Source of the DNA: Ignavibacteria bacterium
GTDB taxonomy: Bacteria > Bacteroidota > Ignavibacteria > Kapaibacteriales > UBA4661
Direction: 5' to 3'
Assembly (NCBI GenBank): GCA_014654705.1
Contig: JACVZY010000104.1
Span: 97,310-161,309, forward strand
Length of the DNA stretch: 64,000 nucleotides
Position 1 is the stretch's first letter; each line of letters opens with the position of its first letter. The notes under the pieces were generated by a model. It saw only the letters and a program-made list of their open reading frames with translations, was not told the origin of the DNA and made no database searches. Position numbers and translations under genes: made by a program. This document shows positions 17,655-25,921 of the stretch, piece by piece.

Positions 17655-19988
17655 ATGAATCTTAGCTATTGGCTCAATACAACGGCGTACACACCGCTTG
17701 AACTCACGCTTGCCGTAGTGGGAAACTTGTCGTGGGTGCTGGTCTATATCTTGCTCATCCGCAATGCACGGCAGCAGAAGTTTATGGAGATGCCGCTTTT
17801 TATTGGTGCCGGCAATCTAGCATGGGAAGCGCTGTACAGCTTCGTTTTCGCGGCGTATATCAATCTTGGTATGGCAATTGTCTGGGGAGTGCGAGCATGG
17901 TTTTTTCTGGATTGCTATATTTTTTATCTTTCCGTCAAGACCGCTCCCAACGAGGTTTCTACGCCGCTCATCCGGCGTTATATCATGCCGATAGGTTTGG
18001 CACTTTTTCTGGCGTGGTCGGCATTTATTTGGGCAATCGTTTCTGCGGGCTTGGATAATGTTCCGTTTGGCTCTTCCGGCGCGGTCAAGTTGGGTGGTGT
18101 TTCGGCGTATATTCTAAATATGGGCATTTCGCTATTGTTTCTTGTCCAGTATTTGCGGCTCTATACCGTGCAATCATTTTCAAAAGCTATTGCATGGGCG
18201 AAGATGATTGGCACAGGCGTTACGACGATTTTCTTTGCGCTCATTGATCCCCAGAATCTGCTTTTGCTCACGATGGGTGGGATTGTGTTTGTCGCAGACA
18301 TGGCGTACATTGTGCTTCAGTACGTGTTGCCCTCCGGTGCCGGGCAATCTTCCGAGAGCCGTGCGGGAGAAAAGGGTTTGCAATCAAAGCGTTTGGACAC
18401 GTCGCTTTTGAATTTTCCTCCGAATCCTACATTTGATGCACTCTGGGAACAAAATCCCGACTACCTTGAGTTCGAGGGGTATCGTTTACGGAAACTGCAA
18501 CTTCCACACTGGCACTACACTGATGCGGCCTATCACCGCGAGAGTTTTGTCTTGGAGGGAGCAATTATTTGCAACACCGACATCGGTGATTGCACGGGCG
18601 AAGCGGCGCAAAATTGTACGACGCTGGTAAGCGGTATTTTGCAAGAACTACAAATGGACGGCAAGCCATTGTACTTCATCGACAATGCACTTCGCGTCGG
18701 GAAGGCAAATGCTGAAGCCCGTCGCAATGCCAACCATAGTTTTACAACGGTGTTTCGCGGTTTGCATCTCTTCTTGGTAACGACTGACCTGATACGCATT
18801 GCGTTTCGCCTCACGCGCCCATTTTCACCCGAAACATACCGAAATTGGCGGCTTTTCGGGAGCTTTGATGATGCCTTGAGCGGTATGCTGCGTACGCATT
18901 TTTCCTCATCGCCGCCACCGCTGCTTGCGAATGCTGTTGTATTGCCCCAAGAAGAAGAACAAGGTGAGTCGGAGCAAAGCGCCTTGCCCGTATCGTACCA
19001 CGAAAAGCGCATTGATGAACTCTACACGATCCTTGCCAAAATTGCCTATAATGATTTTCATGATATTCCAATGCCCGTTGTGCCGGAAAACGATCTGTAC
19101 GCCGATATTTTCAAGGCGCTTGTTATCGTTATGGACGACAAGCGTTTGCAAATGGAGCAGGTGCTGGCACAAAAAGAGCAATTAGAAGAGCAAGCCACAC
19201 AAATACAATTAGCCAATGTCGAGCTGTCCTTCCAAAATGACAGCCTTGTCGCTCTCAACCGTGAAAAAAGCGAAATCATGGGTATTGTGGCGCACGATCT
19301 CAAAAATCCTATCGGTGCAATACGTGGTCTGGCAGACCTGCTGGAAGCGGATTTTGCCGATACACCGAAGTCACGAGAAATAGCCACACAAATTGTGCGG
19401 ACGGCAAATCGAATGCTGGATTTGGTGAAGAATATTTTGGACATCAATCAACTGGAAGAAGGTGCAATGAGCTTTCATCCGGTACAAATTGACCTTGTGC
19501 CCATAGTGGAGAGTACCATTTGGCAATATACTCATGCTGCCGAGCAAAAAAATATCACCATTCATTTCCATCATACCAGTGGCGATAAGCAGCATATAAG
19601 CAACGCAGGGACAACGGCTCTTGTTGACGAACAAGCCGTTACGCAAGTCTTTGATAATCTTCTTTCCAATGCCGTGAAATACTCACCGCACCGCAGTGAA
19701 ATTTTTGTTCGGCTCAAAACGGTTGGCACGACTATTCGCGTTGAAGTGCAGGACAAAGGCGAGGGTATTTCATCAGAAGATATGCCGAAACTTTTTGGCA
19801 AATTTGTACGCCTTTCTGCACAGCCCACTGGCGGCGAACATAGTACTGGGCTGGGACTCAGCATTGTCAAAAGAATGGTCGAGGCAATGCAAGGGCGCGT
19901 CTGGTGCGAATCCGTCTTGGGAGAAGGAGCAACATTTATTGTGGAATTTCCCACTACTCAGACAGATTCTACAATTATTAGGGCATAA
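17655..19988 (+). CDS. Multi-pass membrane sensor histidine kinase
   Basis: 777 residues from ATG 17655. Residues about 16-228 form about seven hydrophobic helices beginning LELTLAVVGNLSWVLVYILL; I do not recognise the family. A soluble region at about 262-415 (LEFEGYRLRKLQLPHWHYTDAAYH, with several Cys) is also unrecognised and is unique in the window. A coiled coil precedes the H-box GIVAHDLKNP (His547); HATPase follows with the signature as RLSAQPTGGEHSTG and VKRMVEAM. There is no receiver. The next kinase starts 71 bp later and shares the VKRMVEAM variant, so their 3' modules may be close relatives. Role as kinase firm, input unknown. Confidence 0.9.
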   Translation: MNLSYWLNTTAYTPLELTLAVVGNLSWVLVYILLIRNARQQKFMEMPLFIGAGNLAWEALYSFVFAAYINLGMAIVWGVRAWFFLDCYIFYLSVKTAPNEVSTPLIRRYIMPIGLALFLAWSAFIWAIVSAGLDNVPFGSSGAVKLGGVSAYILNMGISLLFLVQYLRLYTVQSFSKAIAWAKMIGTGVTTIFFALIDPQNLLLLTMGGIVFVADMAYIVLQYVLPSGAGQSSESRAGEKGLQSKRLDTSLLNFPPNPTFDALWEQNPDYLEFEGYRLRKLQLPHWHYTDAAYHRESFVLEGAIICNTDIGDCTGEAAQNCTTLVSGILQELQMDGKPLYFIDNALRVGKANAEARRNANHSFTTVFRGLHLFLVTTDLIRIAFRLTRPFSPETYRNWRLFGSFDDALSGMLRTHFSSSPPPLLANAVVLPQEEEQGESEQSALPVSYHEKRIDELYTILAKIAYNDFHDIPMPVVPENDLYADIFKALVIVMDDKRLQMEQVLAQKEQLEEQATQIQLANVELSFQNDSLVALNREKSEIMGIVAHDLKNPIGAIRGLADLLEADFADTPKSREIATQIVRTANRMLDLVKNILDINQLEEGAMSFHPVQIDLVPIVESTIWQYTHAAEQKNITIHFHHTSGDKQHISNAGTTALVDEQAVTQVFDNLLSNAVKYSPHRSEIFVRLKTVGTTIRVEVQDKGEGISSEDMPKLFGKFVRLSAQPTGGEHSTGLGLSIVKRMVEAMQGRVWCESVLGEGATFIVEFPTTQTDSTIIRA

Positions 19989-20059
19989 AGCCGTGTTTGG
20001 TAAGGCAATACTGAGTTATTCCAAAATTGAAAAATCATCATCCCATGCCGCCGGCATCC

Positions 20060-22171
20060 ATGAAGTATTCACCACGTTTGTGTGTATCATTCGGTCAGTT
20101 GTTAGCATTGATGCGTCGTTGTGTCATTGTTTGTGTGGTGCTGAATGTATGTAGTCATGGGGTAGTTTTTACCCAGCGACTTCCTGCGCGAGTGATTCCG
20201 CAGCAGGTGCAGTCCGCCGATAGCCTTTTGCAGCGTTTGGCTTCTGCCCGTGATACGGCGCGGGTGGAGATTTTGGATAGTTTGGCGTGGATTTATCGGG
20301 GAACGGATTTTGGAAAAGCAATGCAGTATGCACAGCAGGCGGCACGAGAGGTAGCAGTGCTTGGTTATCCCGTCGCTCGTGCCCAAAACAGTAACTATTT
20401 GGGTGTTATTTATCGTAATGTGGGGAACTATGCTAAAGCGATGGAGTATTTCGTGGAAGCACGGAGAATTGCTGAAGAGCAGGGATACAAACGCGAAGAA
20501 GGGTATGCGCTCAATAACATCGGTGATATTTACAAATATCAACGTCGGTACGACGAGGCAAGAAAGTTTGTGAATCTGGCAATCGGCATCTTTGAGAGCC
20601 TGCGCGATAGCGCCGGTCTGTATTATTGCCACATTCGTCTGGGAGAAATTGCCCAAAGTCTGAGTCAGTACCCTCAGGCGCTTCAGTCATTCCGCCAATC
20701 CCTCACATACTCTTACGTCTTTGGTGATAAGGTCTGGCAGGCGGGAGCGCTGAATCGTATCGGGCAGGTGTATCATTTGCAAGGTTTGTATGCGGAGGCA
20801 TTGGATGCATTCTTTCCTGCACTTGCTATTTCGACGGCTGCGCTGAACGATGAAGACGAAAAGGCTTTGATTCTTGTTCAAATCGGTAAAGCCTATCTTG
20901 CTCGGCAACAGCAGGACTCGGCGTTGCACTACCTTCATCGCGGCTTTGATTTGGCGGAGCGTATTGGTCTCAAGCAGCATTTGCGAGAAGCCTCTCAAAT
21001 ACTGGCGGAAATTTATACGGCAAAGCGCGATTATGCTCTGGCACTGCGCTTCCGAACGACGCAGATGGCGATGAATGATTCGCTTTTCAGTGAAGCTGGG
21101 CGGCGTGAAATTGAGCGACTTGCGGCGAAGTATGACATAGAAAAACAACAACTGGCTCTGGATGCACTCAGCGCTGAGCAAAAGCAAGAACGGCTTATCG
21201 GGCTGGCATTGGGGGCGGGAGTGGTGTTTTTGCTTGTGATTGCGGTGCTGCTTTACCGCAATATCCGTTCCGAGCGCCGCGCCAATGCAGAGATTGTACG
21301 CCAGCAACGCATTCTGGAAGACCAATCCGCCGAAATTGAGATGACCAATGCGACGCTGCAAGAGCAAAATGAAGAACTGGCGGCGCTCAGTACAGAAAAA
21401 ACCGAACTCATGGGGATAGTCGCTCACGACTTGAAGAATCCTATTGGTGCGGTACGTGGGCTGGCGGAACTCATCGAAAGCGTTGGAATTTCGGGAGATG
21501 ACATCAACGACGTTGTGAGGCAAATTGTTGTTACCAGCGACCGTATGCTGGCGCTTGTGACCAACGTGCTGGACAGTAATCGTTTGGAAGTTGGGGGGAT
21601 GCAGTTTAGCATTGTGGAATTTGATATATTGCCACTGGTCGAGGCAACGTATTGGCAATACACCCCGCTAGCGAATGCTAAACAAATCACTATTCACTAC
21701 CTTCCTGAGATTCCATCGGCAATCGTCTTCGCCGACGAGCAAGCATTGATGCAGGTGCTGGACAACCTTTTCTCGAATGCGGTGAAATACTCACCACCAG
21801 GAAAAAACATCATTGTACGAGTGAAGTATGAAAGCGAAAATATGAAATACGAAAGGGAGAAGAACGGGCAGAGACAAACGGCGGCACAAGGCGCTGAGCT
21901 TTCACCGTTTATTCCTTCCTTTGTTCGCATTGAGGTTCAGGACGAAGGCGAAGGAATTTCAGAAGAAGATATGAAGCGGTTATTTGGTAAATTTGCGCGT
22001 CTTTCTGCACAGCCCACAGGCGGTGAGCACAGTACAGGACTTGGTTTGAGCATTGTCAAAAGAATGGTCGAAGCAATGAATGGGCGCGTATGGTGTGAAT
22101 CCGGAGTGCATGACGGTCTGCCTTCCGGCGCTAAGTTTATTGTCAATTTACCAACAACGCAACCCCATTGA
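20060..22171 (+). CDS. TPR sensor histidine kinase with lid insertion
   Basis: 703 residues from ATG 20060; ATGs at 20045 and 20111 are possible, and the last gives the shortest signal peptide (MRRCVIVCVVLNVCSHGVVFTQ). TPR repeats occupy about 60-360 (YLGVIYRNVGNYAKAMEYF, YALNNIGDIYKYQRRYDEA). A membrane helix lies at about 379-401, then a coiled coil, the H-box GIVAHDLKNP (His456) and HATPase. Between the N box and G1 box there is a 30-residue insert (about 21830-21924) rich in Glu, Lys and Gln, absent from most paralogues but at the site where three others also carry inserts. The protein ends shortly after KFIVNLP; no receiver. Confidence 0.91.
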   Translation: MKYSPRLCVSFGQLLALMRRCVIVCVVLNVCSHGVVFTQRLPARVIPQQVQSADSLLQRLASARDTARVEILDSLAWIYRGTDFGKAMQYAQQAAREVAVLGYPVARAQNSNYLGVIYRNVGNYAKAMEYFVEARRIAEEQGYKREEGYALNNIGDIYKYQRRYDEARKFVNLAIGIFESLRDSAGLYYCHIRLGEIAQSLSQYPQALQSFRQSLTYSYVFGDKVWQAGALNRIGQVYHLQGLYAEALDAFFPALAISTAALNDEDEKALILVQIGKAYLARQQQDSALHYLHRGFDLAERIGLKQHLREASQILAEIYTAKRDYALALRFRTTQMAMNDSLFSEAGRREIERLAAKYDIEKQQLALDALSAEQKQERLIGLALGAGVVFLLVIAVLLYRNIRSERRANAEIVRQQRILEDQSAEIEMTNATLQEQNEELAALSTEKTELMGIVAHDLKNPIGAVRGLAELIESVGISGDDINDVVRQIVVTSDRMLALVTNVLDSNRLEVGGMQFSIVEFDILPLVEATYWQYTPLANAKQITIHYLPEIPSAIVFADEQALMQVLDNLFSNAVKYSPPGKNIIVRVKYESENMKYEREKNGQRQTAAQGAELSPFIPSFVRIEVQDEGEGISEEDMKRLFGKFARLSAQPTGGEHSTGLGLSIVKRMVEAMNGRVWCESGVHDGLPSGAKFIVNLPTTQPH

Positions 22172-22219
22172 ATTGGTAGTGTTTTATAGCCAAATCTTAA
22201 GCCAAACGTAAAAATCATT

Positions 22220-23692
22220 ATGCCGCATTTTATTCAAGCTGTGTGGAACAAGATTGTAACTGTGAGAGACTCGTTTTCACGCTCTTTCAGTAATCGCATC
22301 TATCCTGAAACGTTCTTTGAGGAGATTAACGAACAATGCAGAATATTTTTTGTGCCTTACTCGCCAGTCTTTTTCGTTGTGTGGTTGCCGTATTTGCATC
22401 TTGATGCTGCTCTTTTTCCTGAAGAACCTCTTATTTTGGCATTGCGTATCGGATTGACGCTCGTCGGCGTGTTGGCGTGGGTTGCGCGGTATCTTTGGCA
22501 GAACCCACAGCGTCATACCATCATTGTCAATGTGATGATTTACTACCTGATTATTGCCACCGGCATCATTACCGGACTCGCCAAGGGTCATCCGAGCTAC
22601 ATTGGGGGCTATTGTTTTGTGATTATTGTCATATCGGCTATGCCGCTTCGCCTGCTGCATCTCTACCTTGGGCTTGCGCTGTCGCTTATTGCCTTTGCGC
22701 TTCTTACATGGAATTTTCACGTTTCTTTTGCCGAACCTTCATTGCGCTATAGCCTGCAAGACCTGATAGGCGCTGTCGTTGTGAACGGAGTACTCAGTTC
22801 CGGCTGGTTCGTATTGCGGCGAAACAGTTTTCAGAAAGGGCGTGCATTGCAGGAATTAAATGAGCAAATCAGTCGGCAACAAGAAGTGCTTGAGGAGCAA
22901 AATAAAGCCTTAGCCCGCACGACGACATTACTAGAGCAAGCAAACACCTATCTTGGCGAGGCAAATCGGGAACTGGAGGAGAGCAATGAGACTTTGCAGC
23001 AACTTAACCTTGAAAAGACGGAGTTGATGGCTATTGTCTCGCACGATTTGAAAAATCCTATTACTGTCGTGAGTGGTCTGGCAGAAGTGCTGCGCGATGA
23101 CACGCTCCCTAAAGAGCATAAAAACACGGTTCTTGACCAGTTGACGTTGGTTGGGAGCAGGATGCTGGAATTGGTCAAAAATCTTTTGGATTTGAATCAT
23201 CTGGAATCTGGTCTGATGCAGTTTAATGAAGATACGTTTGACGTTGCGTATTTGCTTGAGATGACGGTGGCTCAGTATAAAAATGCTGCCGAGACAAAGC
23301 AAATCACCATCCATGTGGGCAAACCAAGCGAGCCAAGCATTGTGGCAGCAGACGAGCAAGCAACCATGCAGGTGCTGGACAATCTTATCTCCAATGCCGT
23401 GAAGTATTCGCCCGTAGGAAAGAGCATTTTCATTCGGCTGCGTGTTGTGCCCGATGCGGTGCGCGTGGAAGTGCAAGACGAGGGACCGGGAATTTCTGCA
23501 GAAGACATGAAAAAGTTATTCGGCAAATTTGCGCGATTATCGGCGCAACCAACAGGCGGCGAGCACAGCACAGGTCTGGGACTGAGCATTGTCAAAAAAA
23601 TGGTTGAAGCGATGAACGGGCGCGTTTGGTGTGAGTCGGAAGTGGGTAAGGGCGCGACTTTTATTGTGGAGCTGCCCTCGGTCTCGGTATAA
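22220..23692 (+). CDS. Membrane sensor histidine kinase (YPETF/EINEQCRIFF type)
   Basis: 490 residues. Residues about 47-203 form five or six membrane helices; the segment before them, IYPETFFEEINEQCRIFF, and the loop ITGLAKGHPSYIGGYC are shared with the kinase at 47630-49018 and define a membrane sensor I cannot name. A long coiled coil (about 205-265) leads to the H-box AIVSHDLKNP (His275) and HATPase with the array signature. There is no large periplasmic domain, so it may sense membrane or cytoplasmic signals. It starts 48 bp after the TPR kinase and is followed 37 bp later by the response regulator at 23730, making that regulator its likely partner by position. Confidence 0.91.
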   Translation: MPHFIQAVWNKIVTVRDSFSRSFSNRIYPETFFEEINEQCRIFFVPYSPVFFVVWLPYLHLDAALFPEEPLILALRIGLTLVGVLAWVARYLWQNPQRHTIIVNVMIYYLIIATGIITGLAKGHPSYIGGYCFVIIVISAMPLRLLHLYLGLALSLIAFALLTWNFHVSFAEPSLRYSLQDLIGAVVVNGVLSSGWFVLRRNSFQKGRALQELNEQISRQQEVLEEQNKALARTTTLLEQANTYLGEANRELEESNETLQQLNLEKTELMAIVSHDLKNPITVVSGLAEVLRDDTLPKEHKNTVLDQLTLVGSRMLELVKNLLDLNHLESGLMQFNEDTFDVAYLLEMTVAQYKNAAETKQITIHVGKPSEPSIVAADEQATMQVLDNLISNAVKYSPVGKSIFIRLRVVPDAVRVEVQDEGPGISAEDMKKLFGKFARLSAQPTGGEHSTGLGLSIVKKMVEAMNGRVWCESEVGKGATFIVELPSVSV

Positions 23693-23713
23693 ATTTTTAG
23701 CCGTGTATTTACT

Positions 23714-23721
23714 TACCTTTG
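23714..23721 (+). promoter_or_regulatory. Possible -7 box upstream of response regulator
   Basis: TACCTTTG matches TAnnTTTG, but I find no TTTG at the expected distance upstream, and the ATG at 23730 would lie almost at the transcription start. Weak. Confidence 0.25.
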
Positions 23722-23729
23722 TTCAATGT

Positions 23730-24398
23730 ATGAATCCAATATCACCTTTGCATATTATCGTTGCCGATGACCACGAGATAGCCCGCTTTGCCTTGATGCA
23801 ATGGCTACGTGACGAGCAGGAGCGCGATGCTGCTGCTATTGCCGAGGTCGTGGCTGTTGCCTCATGCCAGAAAGCATTGGAAACGATTCGCACGTCGCTT
23901 GGCAAGGACAATGCAATTGATATGCTCATTATTGATTTAGACCTTCCCGATATGACAGGTTTGGAAGCTATCAAAATACTTCGCGCCGAGAACTGGCTAA
24001 AGCCGATACTGGTGATTTCCGGCTCATACATTGGCACTGCTAAAGATGCGTTAGCGGCAGGCGCAAACGGCTTTCTCTCCAAGCAAGAGCAGCAGGATGT
24101 TTTTCTGGAGGGATTTCGCTTTATCGTGCAGAATCCTCATTCCCAATGGGTCAGTCCGCAGACGCATCGCCAAATTATGCACTCCGAGGCGGTTCTTAAA
24201 AAAGCTAACCTCACGCCCACCGAAGAAAACGTTCTACGCCATATCAAACTTTCCAACAAAGAAATAGCGGAAAAATTAGGCAGCACTGAAAGTACCGTTA
24301 AAAAGCATTTATGGAGCATCTTCCAAAAGCTCGGTATTGCCTCGCGGTACGATGCGATCACGTTCGCCATAGAAGCGGGATTGATTGTCGCGCGGTAA
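23730..24398 (+). CDS. NarL/LuxR-type response regulator
   Basis: 222 residues from ATG 23730; the longer frame starts inside the previous kinase. Receiver domain about 5-125 with acidic pair DDHE, phospho-acceptor Asp69 in MLIIDLDLPDMTG, and the Ser of VISGS; the usual receiver Lys is in LSKQEQ. The C-terminal helix-turn-helix (about 160-220) reads LTPTEENVLRHIKLSNKEIAEKLGSTESTVKKH, typical of LuxR-type DNA binding. It is the only stand-alone regulator close to the signature kinases and follows a kinase by 37 bp, so it is the best candidate to receive phosphate from them. It converges on the minus-strand lipoprotein gene 20 bp away; no terminator is visible between. Confidence 0.92.
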   Translation: MNPISPLHIIVADDHEIARFALMQWLRDEQERDAAAIAEVVAVASCQKALETIRTSLGKDNAIDMLIIDLDLPDMTGLEAIKILRAENWLKPILVISGSYIGTAKDALAAGANGFLSKQEQQDVFLEGFRFIVQNPHSQWVSPQTHRQIMHSEAVLKKANLTPTEENVLRHIKLSNKEIAEKLGSTESTVKKHLWSIFQKLGIASRYDAITFAIEAGLIVAR

Positions 24399-24418
24399 AT
24401 ATCACTTTACCAGATTCA

Positions 24419-25150
24419 TTACTTCATCACCAGATTTGCCGCTGACAAGCGTTGCAGAAAATCATTGATGGCGAGTTGATAAATGCGGGAATCAGCGTAT
24501 TCATATGCAGCAAAATTGCGGTCTTCGGGTGCAAACGTGTCTTTGGCGGGTGCTTTGGCAAAGATTTTGTCCTGATAGACAACCTTACCGGACTTTGTAC
24601 TGGTGAGTTGTACCTCAATTTCAATCACTCCACCGGTCGGCATTTCTTTTGCCGCACCGACGATTCCCCGCCCGAGATCACCCAGCAAAACATCGCCCAC
24701 GACGCTTGTGGCATTTTCATAATAGCCGTAGTAATGCTTCACACGTCCTGTCATCACAAGGTCGGTGGGAAATTTTATCATACCGGAGCTAATAGAAGGA
24801 AAAGCGGCGGCAAAGCTGAAATAGCTTGACGTTAAGGTAAGTAAATCTTCTTTGAAGAGCGAGTAATTTTCTCCGTAACTGAAAAAATCAAGTTTGTCGG
24901 CGGGAGCAGTTTTTGCCCGTTCGGAGCGTTTCATTTCCTCCGGCGGACGCTCATCGGTGAATTCTTCCAGACGAAGTGAGTAGGGTATTTGCTTCGGCAG
25001 AACTTTGATTGTTCGTATGCTAGGATTGCTCCCCGCAAGGCTGATGGAAGAGCCGCCGGAATCTTTCATACGATAAATAGCGCAGGATTGAAGTATGGTG
25101 CCCAAAAGCACAATAACGCAGAGAGTGGATGTTATTCGTGAGTGAGTCAT
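24419..25150 (-). CDS. Putative lipoprotein, unrecognised family
   Basis: 243 residues, read on the minus strand from ATG 25150; an open extension to 25255 lacks a signal. The start gives a lipoprotein signal MTHSRITSTLCVIVLLGTILQSCA with lipobox LQSC. The mature part has a segment SLRLEEFTDERPPEE and a later stretch GVIEIEVQLTSTKSGKVVYQDKIFAKAP of alternating beta type. I do not recognise the family; an outer-membrane-associated or transport-accessory lipoprotein would be one possibility. It faces the kinase array and lies downstream of the second minus-strand lipoprotein, separated by a hairpin terminator. Confidence 0.8.
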   Translation of the reverse strand: MTHSRITSTLCVIVLLGTILQSCAIYRMKDSGGSSISLAGSNPSIRTIKVLPKQIPYSLRLEEFTDERPPEEMKRSERAKTAPADKLDFFSYGENYSLFKEDLLTLTSSYFSFAAAFPSISSGMIKFPTDLVMTGRVKHYYGYYENATSVVGDVLLGDLGRGIVGAAKEMPTGGVIEIEVQLTSTKSGKVVYQDKIFAKAPAKDTFAPEDRNFAAYEYADSRIYQLAINDFLQRLSAANLVMK

Positions 25151-25243
25151 ACGTTTGGGAAATGGGAGGTGAAAGAAATCAGAATCCGCTTGGTAGTGTA
25201 TGTACGGATACAAAACGAAAATACGAAATATTTCTACAGACAG

Positions 25244-25275
25244 AAATAGAGACAACCTCTGCGTTGTCTCTATTT
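25244..25275 (-). terminator. Hairpin terminator between lipoprotein genes
   Basis: Perfect 13-bp stem AAATAGAGACAAC / GTTGTCTCTATTT with loop CTCTGC. On the minus strand it follows the lipoprotein gene ending at 25313. The + strand has five T after the stem, so it could work in both directions, but no + strand gene precedes it. Confidence 0.7.
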
Positions 25276-25312
25276 TTGCGGCATCGTTGCGAAATTTTGA
25301 CGGTATGATTCG

Positions 25313-25780
25313 TTAATTCCCTGTCCATTGTGTTTCCAACGTCTGCGTTGTGTTAGGTACAGAACCCGTCAAGCGCAGTGTGCTTGAACTCAATTCGGAA
25401 ACACGCAGTGGGGCTGTGAAAAACGGCGGGACATTGAAGGTAATTTGTGTCTCCCCGGAGTTGAATGCCCATGTTCCGGTATAAGATGTTTCTAAATCAG
25501 CTCCTAAGGCTTTCACGGCAGCGACGGCTGCAGGTGTGAGCGTAAGAGTCATTGAGCCTGACGAGGCGAATTTGATGACCATACCCGGATAGGCGACCGC
25601 GCCTGCTCCGATGTCGCCGACCGTAAATTTATCAAATTTCCAACCGCCTGCACGAGTCAGAAGCTCTGTTTTTGTTGGTTCGGGAGTTGTTGTGCCGCAG
25701 GAACAGAGAATTCCTGCTACGATAATTGCCATCATTACAAAAAGAACAGCAAAGCGATGAGTTGAACGAAAAGTACGCAT
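25313..25780 (-). CDS. Putative small lipoprotein (lipocalin-like size)
   Basis: 155 residues on the minus strand from ATG 25780. The N-terminus MRTFRSTHRFAVLFVMMA followed by IIVAGILCSCG is a lipoprotein signal with Cys in the lipobox region. The mature part starts with a Thr/Pro linker and then reads like a small beta-barrel or sandwich: GGWKFDKFTVGD, GTWAFNSGETQITFN and STLRLTGSV. This resembles secreted lipocalin-like or DUF domains of Bacteroidota, but I cannot name it. It is transcribed divergently from the TPR kinase at 25922. Confidence 0.8.
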   Translation of the reverse strand: MRTFRSTHRFAVLFVMMAIIVAGILCSCGTTTPEPTKTELLTRAGGWKFDKFTVGDIGAGAVAYPGMVIKFASSGSMTLTLTPAAVAAVKALGADLETSYTGTWAFNSGETQITFNVPPFFTAPLRVSELSSSTLRLTGSVPNTTQTLETQWTGN

Positions 25781-25853
25781 ATAATTGTGGAGAAAAAGTG
25801 TAAAAAAGAAAAGGATTGTTACTTTGAAGAGCAAACCAGAGGATATTCCTGAG

Positions 25854-25881
25854 TATATTTGCCTCATCTGGTGCAAATTTA
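25854..25881. promoter_or_regulatory. Divergent -7 boxes between lipoprotein and TPR kinase
   Basis: TATATTTG at 25854-25861 on the + strand and TAAATTTG on the minus strand (25874-25881) both match TAnnTTTG and point away from each other's genes appropriately. I could not find the -33 TTTG for either at normal spacing. Confidence 0.3.
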
Positions 25882-25921
25882 CTTATTTCCATACTGCTCT
25901 GTAACCGTCTTGAAGTTCTAT

